Positions 6,539 to 14,017 of a stretch of DNA of 64,000 nucleotides are shown piece after piece. Source of the DNA: Pseudomonas sp. UBA2684 (GTDB lineage Bacteria; Pseudomonadota; Gammaproteobacteria; Pseudomonadales; Pseudomonadaceae); the NCBI GenBank assembly GCA_002354655.1, contig DELY01000015.1:1-64000 (forward strand). Reading direction: 5' to 3'. The translations under genes were made by a program, and so were the position numbers. The stretch's first letter is position 1, and each line of letters begins with the position of its first letter. The notes below the pieces were generated by a model. The model did no database searches. It was not told the origin of the DNA and saw nothing but the letters and a program-made list of their open reading frames with translations.

Positions 6539-7759
6539 TCAAGAAGGAAGTTTCTGCGGGGCCAGCGCCGCCAGTACGGGGCGCGGACGCAGCAGGTAGA
6601 AGGCGCTGAACGCGGCAGCGGCGAACAGGCCATGCAGAATGACCATAGGCCACGCCGTGCCATCTTGCAGAAGGCTGAGCAACACACCGCTACAGGTCGC
6701 TCCGGCCATCTGCGCAAAGCCCATAAACCCTGCCGCCAGGCCGGCACGCTGGGCATTGGGCATCACCGCGCCAGCTACGGCGGCCGGCAGCAGCATGCCG
6801 CCGCCCAGGGTCACCAGCACTTGCGGCAGCGACAAGCCGAGCACGGAGAGGCCGAACGCCAAGTAAATCGCCACAGTGGCGAGCGCGCCGGTAAAAACCA
6901 GGGCCACACCGATGCCGACGATCCGCTGCGGTCCCAGGCGCATGATCGTGCGCTGGGTGAACACAGCACCGGCGATCAGCCCGGAAACGATGGCGCCGAA
7001 GGTTATGCCGTACTCGGCGGAACTCAGCTTGAGCAGGCCGATATAGGTGGCCGACGAACCGGCGATCACCGCGAACATCGCGCCATAGGTGCCGGCCAGG
7101 GTCAGGGCGAACATCTTGAATGGCCGTGCGCGCAGCAGATCGGCGTAGTTGCCGACCAGGCTGCGCAGTTTGCCGGCCTGCGGGTCGAGGCTGCGATTGC
7201 TCTCGCGGTACAACGCCAGCACCGCGAGCACGGCAGCGCTGCCAACCAGCAAGGCCAGCAGGATCGGTGCCTGCCAGCCGAAAAAGACAGTCAGCAGGCC
7301 GCCGATCATCGGCGACACGACAATCGCACAGAGCATGCCGATCACCGTCAGGGCCAGGGCCGGTGCCGCCTGGGCCTGCCACACGTCACGCACGATGGCG
7401 CGCGCCAGCACCAGCGCCGCGCAGGCACCGAGGCCCTGCAACACCCGCGCGCCGATGAACTCGCTCATGCTGCTGGCCGTGAGCATCCATAACGTGGCCA
7501 GCAGGTAGACCAGCAGGCCGGCAATCAGCACCGGGCGCCGGCCGATGCGGTCGGACAGCGGCCCGAGCAGCAACTGCCCGCCGCCAAACGCCGCAACGAA
7601 GGCAGACAACGCCAGCACGCTAGTGCCCGACTGCGCGCCCATCACCCGTTCGATGGCGCCCAGGCTGGGGATGATCAACTGGGTCGAGATCTCCCCCAGC
7701 GCCGTGAGGGCGACGAGGATCAGCAGCAGGGCCCGCGAGGGCAATGGATAGCGATGCAT
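6539..7759 (-). CDS. MFS multidrug efflux transporter, Bcr/CflA type
   Basis: The 406-residue product has twelve hydrophobic segments. The motif between segments 2 and 3, GPLSDRIGRRPVL near residues 65-77, is the major-facilitator signature, and ARVLQGLGAC with the following AIVRDVW near residues 107-125 is typical of the Bcr/CflA drug-proton antiporters. Start is at 7759 behind GGAGGAGG. It is divergent from the thioesterase gene at 7891; the 131 bp between them carry a TATATT...AATATA dyad that recurs upstream of the SDR gene, so expression is probably under the TetR regulator encoded at 8509. Substrate is unknown. Confidence 0.9.
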   Translation of the reverse strand: MHRYPLPSRALLLILVALTALGEISTQLIIPSLGAIERVMGAQSGTSVLALSAFVAAFGGGQLLLGPLSDRIGRRPVLIAGLLVYLLATLWMLTASSMSEFIGARVLQGLGACAALVLARAIVRDVWQAQAAPALALTVIGMLCAIVVSPMIGGLLTVFFGWQAPILLALLVGSAAVLAVLALYRESNRSLDPQAGKLRSLVGNYADLLRARPFKMFALTLAGTYGAMFAVIAGSSATYIGLLKLSSAEYGITFGAIVSGLIAGAVFTQRTIMRLGPQRIVGIGVALVFTGALATVAIYLAFGLSVLGLSLPQVLVTLGGGMLLPAAVAGAVMPNAQRAGLAAGFMGFAQMAGATCSGVLLSLLQDGTAWPMVILHGLFAAAAFSAFYLLRPRPVLAALAPQKLPS

Positions 7760-7807
7760 GATGCGCCTCCTCCAGGTTCAGGCCGACGAGGACGTTGTCC
7801 ACGTATT

Positions 7808-7828
7808 TATATTTCAACCATAATATAA
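7808..7828. promoter_or_regulatory. Candidate TetR operator, copy 1
   Basis: This is a 21-bp element with TATATT and AATATA half-sites around TCAACCAT. It lies between the divergent MFS and thioesterase genes and matches 18 of 21 positions with the element at 10087-10107. Confidence 0.5.
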
Positions 7829-7890
7829 GTGATCAAATGATGTCTATAATTCAAATGACTGGTCCATCACTCGCACCCAGGAGGCACCCC

Positions 7891-8430
7891 ATGCACAGCC
7901 CATCACGCGACGAAAAACTGGCCACCTGGCTGGCTGCGGAACAAGCCATGCGCGCCAAGCTGGCCGCCCCCGGCACCATGAGCCTGGCCCAGGTCAGCGA
8001 ACTGCAACCGCAGGCGTTCTTCGACGGCATCGGCAATGGCGAGCTGCCCAGCCCGCCCTTCGGCCATTTGCTCGACTTTATCCCGCTGGAATGGGAAGCC
8101 GGTCGCTTCGTGTTCCAGGGCACCCCCGATGCGCGCCACTACAACCCGCTGGGCAGCATCCATGGCGGCTACGCGGCGACTCTGCTCGACTCGTGCATGG
8201 GCTGCGCCATCCACACCCAACTCCAGCGTGGCCAGGGCTACACCACCACCGACCTGCGCATCAGCTATGTGCGGGCGCTGAGCAGCACGGTCGGGCCGAT
8301 CCGCGCCGAAGGCCGCATCGTGCATGTCGGCCGCAGCACTGCGCTGGCCGAGGGACGCATCTACGACATCGACGACCGCCTGTATGCCGTCGGCTCGACC
8401 ACCTGCCTGATTCTCAGCATGCACGACTGA
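7891..8430 (+). CDS. PaaI-family hotdog thioesterase, 179 aa
   Basis: The start at 7891 has AGGAGG seven bases upstream; an open frame to 7795 has none. The second half reads as a hotdog fold of the PaaI type: the motif YNPLGSIHGGYAATLLDSC near residues 83-101 contains the HGG that positions the acyl thioester and the catalytic acid in the following helix, and YTTTDLRISYVRAL gives the next strand. Such enzymes hydrolyse acyl- or aryl-CoA. An N-terminal extension of about 55 residues precedes the fold. Substrate cannot be told. It is divergent from the efflux gene and followed 78 bases later by a TetR gene. Confidence 0.85.
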   Translation: MHSPSRDEKLATWLAAEQAMRAKLAAPGTMSLAQVSELQPQAFFDGIGNGELPSPPFGHLLDFIPLEWEAGRFVFQGTPDARHYNPLGSIHGGYAATLLDSCMGCAIHTQLQRGQGYTTTDLRISYVRALSSTVGPIRAEGRIVHVGRSTALAEGRIYDIDDRLYAVGSTTCLILSMHD

Positions 8431-8508
8431 ACTCTGCCGCCGCCAGGGATGGTTCCATCCGTGTAAGATGACGAACGGCATCTAAAACCCCACGGGAATT
8501 GAAGCGCC

Positions 8509-9072
8509 ATGCGTTATTCGGAAGACCACAAAGCCCAGACCCACCAGCGCATCATTGAGGAAGCGTCGCGCCTGTTCCGCCGCGACGGGGTGGGTGCCAC
8601 CGGCCTGCAACCCTTGATGAAAACCCTGGGTCTGACCCATGGCGGTTTCTACGCACACTTCAAATCCAAGGGCGAACTGGTGGAAACCGCGCTGCGCCAT
8701 AGCGCCCAGCAACTGGATGCAGCCACCGCCGAGATCGCCGCTGGCGAAGCGCCGTTGGCCGAACTGATCCGCCGCTACCTGTCTTCGGCGCACCGCGCCA
8801 GCCCGGAGGAAGGCTGCCCGTTGCCAACCATCTGCGCCGAACTGGGTCAGCGCGGCGAAGCCAGTCCGATCACCGACGAGGTGATCAATAACCGCCTGGC
8901 CATGCTCGAAGCCGGCCTGCCCGGCCCGGATGCCGCCGAACAGAGCGTGCTGGTGCTCAGCGCCATGGTCGGCGCCCTGCTGCTCTCGCGGAGTGTCAGC
9001 GACCCCGACCTGGCCGACCGCCTGCTGCAAACCACCCGGCGCCTGCTGATCGAGCAAACCAGCGCAGACTGA
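8509..9072 (+). CDS. TetR-family transcriptional regulator
   Basis: The 187-residue product has the classic N-terminal helix-turn-helix: RIIEEASRLFRRDGVGATGL followed by LMKTLGLTHGGFYAHFKSKGEL (residues about 14-57), with the GxFYxHFxSKxxL recognition-helix signature. The C-terminal ligand domain holds Cys107 in EEGCPLPTICAEL, a motif seen in TetR proteins that sense electrophiles or quinones; that functional link is inference. It lies downstream of the thioesterase and convergent with the SDR. The shared dyad at 7808 and 10087 flanks this cluster and is the likely binding site. Confidence 0.92.
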   Translation: MRYSEDHKAQTHQRIIEEASRLFRRDGVGATGLQPLMKTLGLTHGGFYAHFKSKGELVETALRHSAQQLDAATAEIAAGEAPLAELIRRYLSSAHRASPEEGCPLPTICAELGQRGEASPITDEVINNRLAMLEAGLPGPDAAEQSVLVLSAMVGALLLSRSVSDPDLADRLLQTTRRLLIEQTSAD

Positions 9073-9161
9073 TCTGCGTCACACGATCATCGTCCCACCA
9101 GCGCCTTGTGAGAGGGGGCTTTAGCCGCGAGCGTTGTCGCGGCCAAGGTAACCCCACAAAA

Positions 9162-9191
9162 AACGCCCTGGGCGTTTCCGACCAGGGCGTT
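9162..9191 (-). terminator. Terminator of the SDR gene
   Basis: AACGCCCTGG and CCAGGGCGTT form a ten-base perfect stem. The minus strand continues with six T residues, so it serves the SDR gene ending at 9208. It may also slow the convergent TetR transcript. Confidence 0.85.
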
Positions 9192-9207
9192 CTGCCAACA
9201 CATTCGC

Positions 9208-10002
9208 TTATTTGTAACGCGCCGCCGCACGGCTGTGCGACAGGTTCGGCCCGAGCTTGCCGCGAGCGTCGACGAGCGCCTGCCAGTCGGCCGCCTCAGG
9301 CAGCGAGGGGATAGTGACCAGTTCGCCCTGATCGAAACCCGCCAGCGCGGCGTCGACCATTTCGCCGACCTCCATGATCATGCTCGGCGGCAACGCCGAC
9401 TCGTCCATGCCGCTGCGCTCCCAGATCTCGGTGCGGGTGATGCCCGGCAGTACCGCTTGCACCTGCACGCCAAGGGCGCCGACTTCGCCTTGCACGGTCT
9501 GGCTCAGGCTCAGCACATAGGCTTTGCTGGCGCTGTACACGGCGTTGAACATCTCCGGCGCCAGGGCCACCACCGAGGCGATGTTGATGATCGCGCCACG
9601 CCCCGCCGTCGCGAAATTGGCAGCGGCAGCAGCAGACAGGTGGCTCAGCGAAACGATGTTGAGCAGGATCAGGCGATCGACGGTATCCAGATCCGCCTCG
9701 GCCAGCTTGCCGTTCATCGCCATGCCGGCATTGTTGACCAGCAGACTGATCGCCCGGTCGCTGCGCAGGCGCTGTTCGACGGCGTGCAGATCGGCCTTGT
9801 CGGTCAGGTCGGCCTTCAGCGTCTCGACCTTCACTGCATACTCCCGAGTCAGGCGTGCAGCCAGGGCGTCGAGACGGGCCAGATCGCGCGCCACCAGCAG
9901 CAGGTCATAACCGCGACGGGCCAGGCGCTCGGCGTAGGTGGCACCGATGCCGGATGAAGCGCCAGTGATCAGCGCGGTGCCTTTAATGTTTTGCGTGCTC
10001 AT
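9208..10002 (-). CDS. Short-chain dehydrogenase/reductase, 264 aa
   Basis: This is a classical SDR: TGASSGIGATYAERL near residues 14-28 is the NADP/NAD glycine motif, LLVNNAGMA near 87 stabilises the sheet, and the catalytic Ser-Tyr-Lys appears as IINIASVVA and YSASKAYV. The ATG at 10002 is chosen for AGGAGA upstream; the longer frame starts with TTG and lacks a ribosome site. The substrate is not evident; proteins of this type often reduce aldehydes or ketones. The AT-rich promoter region holds the dyad shared with the MFS/thioesterase intergenic space, placing it in the same predicted TetR regulon. Confidence 0.9.
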   Translation of the reverse strand: MSTQNIKGTALITGASSGIGATYAERLARRGYDLLLVARDLARLDALAARLTREYAVKVETLKADLTDKADLHAVEQRLRSDRAISLLVNNAGMAMNGKLAEADLDTVDRLILLNIVSLSHLSAAAAANFATAGRGAIINIASVVALAPEMFNAVYSASKAYVLSLSQTVQGEVGALGVQVQAVLPGITRTEIWERSGMDESALPPSMIMEVGEMVDAALAGFDQGELVTIPSLPEAADWQALVDARGKLGPNLSHSRAAARYK

Positions 10003-10073
10003 GCGGTGTCTCCTGGGATGTACGGTGGGTTGAACGTGTCTGTTGGTATAGTGCGCCAAATCATATTACACAC

Positions 10074-10089
10074 ATAATATAAATATTAT
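10074..10089. promoter_or_regulatory. AT-only palindrome upstream of the SDR gene
   Basis: ATAATAT and ATATTAT are separated by AA: a perfect 16-bp dyad about 75 bp upstream of the SDR start and directly beside the 10087 element. It could be part of the same operator or a -10 region. Confidence 0.35.
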
Positions 10090-10107
10090 ATGTCGACCAT
10101 AATAAAA
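10087..10107. promoter_or_regulatory. Candidate TetR operator, copy 2
   Basis: This 21-bp element matches 18 positions of the one at 7808-7828, in the same orientation, 85-105 bp upstream of the SDR start at 10002. The core TC-ACCATAATA is shared; the outer dyad arm is weaker here than in copy 1. Confidence 0.5.
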
Positions 10108-10160
10108 ATCAGCAACACCTCATAACGAACCACTCGGGCAAAAAACCAGGCAATAAAAAA

Positions 10161-10186
10161 GCGGACAACCCGGGAAGGTTGTCCGC
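10161..10186 (-). terminator. Terminator of ahpF
   Basis: GCGGACAACC and GGTTGTCCGC form a ten-base perfect stem with a six-base loop. The minus strand continues in a run of T residues. It lies 29 bases past the ahpF stop. Confidence 0.9.
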
Positions 10187-10214
10187 TTGGCTCACGCGCA
10201 GAGCGCTTAGTGCA

Positions 10215-11771
10215 TCAGTTGCTGCGGATCAGATGATCGAAGGCGCTCAACGAAGCCTTGGCGCCCTCGCCCACGGCGATGACGATCTGCTTGTAAGGCA
10301 CCGTGGTCACGTCGCCAGCGGCAAAGATGCCGGGGACATTGGTGCCGCCTTTGGCATCGACGATGATTTCGCCACGCGGCGACAGCTCGATGGTGCCTTT
10401 CAGCCAGTCGCTGTTCGGCAGCAAACCGATCTGCACGAAGATGCCTTCCAGCTCAACGGTGTGCAGTTCGTCGCTGTTGCGGTCCTTGTACACCAGGCCA
10501 TTGACCTTCTGCCCATCGCCTTTGACTTCGGTGGTCAGGGCGCTGGTGATCACCTTGACGTTCGCCAGACTGTGCAGCTTTTTCTGCAGCACGGCGTCGG
10601 CACGCAACTGGCTGTCGAACTCGATCAGGGTGACATGGGCGACGATACCAGCCAGGTCGATGGCCGCTTCCACGCCGGAGTTGCCGCCGCCGATCACCGC
10701 CACGCGCTTGCCCTTGAACAGCGGACCGTCGCAGTGCGGGCAGTAGGCCACACCTTTGCCGCGATATTGCTGCTCGCCCGGCACATTCATCTCTCTCCAG
10801 CGGGCGCCGGTGGCAAGAATCAGCGTTTTAGCTTTCAGCGAAGCACCGCTGTCGAATTTGACCTCATGCAGACCGCCCGCTTCCTTGGCCGGAATAATCG
10901 CGCTGGCGCGTTGCAGGTTCATGATGTCGACATCGTATTGCTTAACGTGCTCTTCCAGGGCGCGCGCCAGCTTCGGTCCTTCGGTCTCCTGCACGGAGAT
11001 GAAGTTCTCGATGGCCATGGTGTCGAGCACCTGACCGCCGAAGCGTTCGGCAGCGACACCAGTGCGAATGCCTTTGCGCGCGGCATAGATAGCCGCTGCC
11101 GCGCCGGCTGGGCCACCACCGACCACCAGTACGTCGAACGCTTCTTTGCCATTGAGCTTTTCGGCATCACGGCTGGCGGCGCCGGTGTCGATCTTGGCGA
11201 GGATTTCCTTCACTTCCATACGCCCCGAGGCGAACACTTCACCGTTCAGGTAGATGCTCGGCACGGCCATGATCTGGCGGCGCTCGACTTCTTCCTGGAA
11301 CAGCGCGCCGTCGATCGACACGTTGCGGATATTGGGGTTGAGCACGGCCATCAGGTTCAGCGCCTGGACCACGTCCGGGCAGTTCTGGCAGGACAGCGAG
11401 AAGTACGTCTCGAACTCGAAGGTGCCTTCAATGGCCTTGATCTGCTCGATGGTCTCCACGTCAAGCTTGGACGGGTGGCCACCGACTTGCAGCAGGGCCA
11501 GCACCAGCGAGGTGAACTCATGGCCCATGGGGATGCCGGCGAAGGTCAGGCCGATATCCGCGCCTGGACGAACCAGGGAGAAAGACGGACGGCGGGCGTC
11601 GTTGCCGTCGGTCTTCAGAGTGATCTTGTCGGTCAAGCCGACGATGTCTTGCAGCAGTCCGAGCAGTTCCTTGGATTTTTCGCCGTCATCGAGGGAAGCG
11701 ACGATCTCGAACGGCTGGGTGACCTTCTCGAGGTAAGCCTTCAACTGGGTTTTAAGCGTGGCATCCAACAT
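10215..11771 (-). CDS. ahpF: Alkyl hydroperoxide reductase subunit F
   Basis: This NADH-dependent flavoprotein re-reduces AhpC. It is 518 residues long. The N-terminal tandem thioredoxin-like domain has CQNC (Cys128, Cys131). An FAD-binding [17 protein letters not shown] follows near 216-232, then the thioredoxin-reductase-type CPHC (Cys344, Cys347), the NAD fold [11 protein letters not shown], and the final FAD motif [15 protein letters not shown]. Its ahpC partner lies upstream on the same strand, but a terminator and a repeat of about 200 bp separate them, so ahpF may have its own promoter or rely on read-through. Confidence 0.97.
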   Translation of the reverse strand: MLDATLKTQLKAYLEKVTQPFEIVASLDDGEKSKELLGLLQDIVGLTDKITLKTDGNDARRPSFSLVRPGADIGLTFAGIPMGHEFTSLVLALLQVGGHPSKLDVETIEQIKAIEGTFEFETYFSLSCQNCPDVVQALNLMAVLNPNIRNVSIDGALFQEEVERRQIMAVPSIYLNGEVFASGRMEVKEILAKIDTGAASRDAEKLNGKEAFDVLVVGGGPAGAAAAIYAARKGIRTGVAAERFGGQVLDTMAIENFISVQETEGPKLARALEEHVKQYDVDIMNLQRASAIIPAKEAGGLHEVKFDSGASLKAKTLILATGARWREMNVPGEQQYRGKGVAYCPHCDGPLFKGKRVAVIGGGNSGVEAAIDLAGIVAHVTLIEFDSQLRADAVLQKKLHSLANVKVITSALTTEVKGDGQKVNGLVYKDRNSDELHTVELEGIFVQIGLLPNSDWLKGTIELSPRGEIIVDAKGGTNVPGIFAAGDVTTVPYKQIVIAVGEGAKASLSAFDHLIRSN

Positions 11772-11804
11772 GACGGGGTTCCTTTAACGAATTTCGGACA
11801 AACA

Positions 11805-11833
11805 AACGCCCGGACGGATCGCGCCCGGGCGTT
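11805..11833 (-). terminator. Stem-loop between ahpC and ahpF
   Basis: AACGCCCGG and CCGGGCGTT form a nine-base stem, followed on the minus strand by TTGTTTG. It could separate ahpC from ahpF transcripts, keeping AhpC more abundant than AhpF. Confidence 0.6.
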
Positions 11834-11873
11834 CGGGCGCGCTTACAAGATCGGGTATGACCTGTCAGCGCGT

Positions 11874-12073
11874 AAAACGGAGCGGGAAACGTAGCGAGCG
11901 TTGCTGAGGCAAGGCGCAACGACCAGCGGGAGTAACAGCCAAAGGCTGGCCCGAAGGGCGAGTGCCAGCGAGTAAATCAGGCGAGGGCGCGGAGTTTACG
12001 AGCTGTAAATGAGCAGCCCGAGCCTGATTTCAACGCCGCATCAGCGACGCGCAGTGGTTTCCAGACCGTTTTT
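11874..12073. repeat. Intergenic palindromic repeat, copy 1
   Basis: It is bounded by AAAACGG (11874) and CCGTTTT (12066). The interior includes AATCAGGCGAG, GCGGAGTTTACGAG and CTGATTTCAACGCCGCAT. The same blocks, in the same order, recur at 63312-63454 inside the tol operon. It carries no plausible gene. Confidence 0.7.
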
Positions 12074-12635
12074 AGATCTTGCCAACCAGGTCCAGCGAAG
12101 GAGCCAGAGTGGCTTCGCCTTCTTTCCACTTGGCCGGGCAAACCTGACCTGGGTTAGCAGCGGTGTACTGAGCCGCTTTCAGCTTGCGCAGAGTCTCGGA
12201 GACGTCGCGAGCGATTTCGTTGGAGTGGATTTCCAGGGTCTTGATCACGCCTTCCGGGTTGATCACGAAGGTGCCACGCAGAGCCAGACCTTCTTCAGCG
12301 ATGTGCACGCCGAAAGCGTTGGTCAGCTGGTGGGTCGGATCACCGATCAGCGGGAACTGAGCCTTGCCAACGGCCGGCGAAGTTTCGTGCCAGACCTTGT
12401 GCGAGAAGTGGGTGTCGGTGGTGACGATGTAGACCTCGGCACCGGCCTTCTGGAACTCGCCGTAGTTGTTGGCGGCGTCTTCGATTTCGGTCGGGCAGTT
12501 GAAGGTGAAGGCAGCCGGCATGAAGATCAGCACCGACCATTTGCCCTTCAGGGACTGCTCGGTAACCTGGATGAACTCGCCGTTGTGGAATGCATTGGCG
12601 GTGAACGGTTGAACGTGAGTGTTGATGAGGGACAT
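12072..12635 (-). CDS. ahpC: Alkyl hydroperoxide reductase subunit C (typical 2-Cys peroxiredoxin)
   Basis: This 187-residue peroxiredoxin reduces H2O2 and organic peroxides using AhpF. The peroxidatic cysteine is Cys47 in FTFNCPTE, and the resolving cysteine is Cys166 in GQVCPAKW near the C-terminus. Thr and Arg of the active site are in place. Length is the family norm. The stop overlaps the end of the intergenic repeat by two bases. The upstream region holds four spaced tetranucleotides resembling an OxyR site, consistent with peroxide induction. Confidence 0.98.
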   Translation of the reverse strand: MSLINTHVQPFTANAFHNGEFIQVTEQSLKGKWSVLIFMPAAFTFNCPTEIEDAANNYGEFQKAGAEVYIVTTDTHFSHKVWHETSPAVGKAQFPLIGDPTHQLTNAFGVHIAEEGLALRGTFVINPEGVIKTLEIHSNEIARDVSETLRKLKAAQYTAANPGQVCPAKWKEGEATLAPSLDLVGKI

Positions 12636-12713
12636 CTCTGATTCCTTTGAGGGTTAACTGAGGGTTAGGAAATTTACAGGACGCATCTTAGACCGAGACG
12701 ATCTAAAGTCCTT

Positions 12714-12750
12714 ATTGATTGAAACCATGGGTTTGATATGCAGACTCAAT
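12714..12750 (-). promoter_or_regulatory. OxyR-like site upstream of ahpC
   Basis: On the minus strand ATTG, ATAT, ATGG and CAAT are each separated by seven bases. This matches the ATAG-N7-CTAT-N7-ATAG-N7-CTAT spacing of OxyR sites with one mismatch per block. A -10-like TAAGAT follows at about 12690, so the site would touch the -35 region as for an activator. Confidence 0.5.
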
Positions 12751-12927
12751 CGAGCCCGACGAAAAGCTTTATAAAACAAACAGCTAGATGATAGAAAAAA
12801 TATTCTCCATGCCCGCATATTCCAGCGTAAAAGCGGGCCATACCCGCGATACTCTGCGTTGAAAATATCGCGGGCACGGGCTAGGCGCCCCGCCGCTCCT
12901 ATGAATAGTGCATAACGCGTCTACCGA

Positions 12928-13890
12928 TCAGCTCAAGCTCTCGTCGATCACCAGCACCAGCTTGCCATTGACCTGATTGCTCGCCAGTGCGGCGAAGGCC
13001 GCTTGCGCATCCTTGATCGGGAAGCTGCGCTCCAGCTGCGGCTTGAGACGGCCCTCGGCAAACAGCGGCCAGACCTGTTGCTGCATGTCGCGCAGCAGAT
13101 CGGCCTTGAACTGCTCATCGCGGCTACGCAGGGTCGAGCCGATCAGTTGAATGCGCTTGCCCAACAGCAGCGCCAGATCCAACTCGGCTTTGCGCCCGCC
13201 CATCAGACCGATATTCACCCAGCGGCCATCGCGCGCCAAAAGCTCGAGATTGAGCGCGGCATAATTGCCACCAACCGGGTCGAGAATCACATCGAAGGGT
13301 GCAAAATCGCGCAGGGCTTGCAGATCATCATCGCGCAGCACGCCGCCCTGAGCACCCAAGGCCTCACAATAGGCCAGGCGCTCGGCCGAACCGACACTGA
13401 CCCAGCAGGGATTGCCAAAAGCCTTGCACAACTGAATTGCCGCCGAGCCTACACCGCTGGCGCCGGCATGCAGCAGCACCTTCTCCCCCGGTTTCAACCC
13501 AGCCAACTGGAACAGGTTGAGCCATGCCGTGGCATACACCTCCGGCAGCGCAGCCGCCTCGTGCAACGACACGCCGTCCGGCACCGGCAAGGCATGCCGG
13601 GCATCGATCACCACCTCTTCGGCCATCCCGCCGCCGGCCAGCAAGGCGCAGACCCGGTCACCGACTTTCCAGTCGCAACCCGCGCCGACCTCACTGACCA
13701 CCCCGGCGCATTCCAGGCCAAGAATCTCGCTAACGCCAGGCGGTGGCGGGTAGAGACCGGCACACTGCAACAGGTCGGCGCGATTCAGTCCTGCGGCCGC
13801 TACACGGATGCGAATTTCCCCTACATCACAGGCCGGGATGGGCTGCTCTGCCCATTCCACGCGCCCTTCAACGCCTTGCAATGCCTTCAC
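12928..13890 (-). CDS. NAD(P)H quinone oxidoreductase, zinc-free MDR type
   Basis: The frame opens with an ATG at 13908, but the better start is the GTG at 13890, four bases after GGAGG, giving MKALQGVEGRVEWAEQP as in close family members. It is about 320 residues long. It has the N-terminal GroES-like domain (LNRADLLQCAGLYPPPPG) and the Rossmann domain with LLHAGASGVGSAAIQL. It lacks the zinc ligands of alcohol dehydrogenases, as expected for the QOR/PIG3-like branch that reduces quinones with NADPH. It is divergent from prc. Confidence 0.9.
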   Translation of the reverse strand: MKALQGVEGRVEWAEQPIPACDVGEIRIRVAAAGLNRADLLQCAGLYPPPPGVSEILGLECAGVVSEVGAGCDWKVGDRVCALLAGGGMAEEVVIDARHALPVPDGVSLHEAAALPEVYATAWLNLFQLAGLKPGEKVLLHAGASGVGSAAIQLCKAFGNPCWVSVGSAERLAYCEALGAQGGVLRDDDLQALRDFAPFDVILDPVGGNYAALNLELLARDGRWVNIGLMGGRKAELDLALLLGKRIQLIGSTLRSRDEQFKADLLRDMQQQVWPLFAEGRLKPQLERSFPIKDAQAAFAALASNQVNGKLVLVIDESLS

Positions 13891-14017
13891 GCTGCCTCCA
13901 TAGTGCATTTGAACCGAGCCCGGCGCTAACCGCCGGGCTTTGCATTGCGCCGATGGAACCTGGCGCCCTTAAAGACGGCCTAATATGCGTTATCAACTGC
14001 CCCTACGTCGAATCAGC

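Noticed and set aside
5507-7492. A 661-codon plus-strand open frame covering lpdA and the MFS gene
   Set aside because: It is a shadow of GC-rich genes on the other strand: the product is a Gln/His/Arg/Gly-rich jumble without motifs, while both minus-strand genes have complete catalytic or family signatures.
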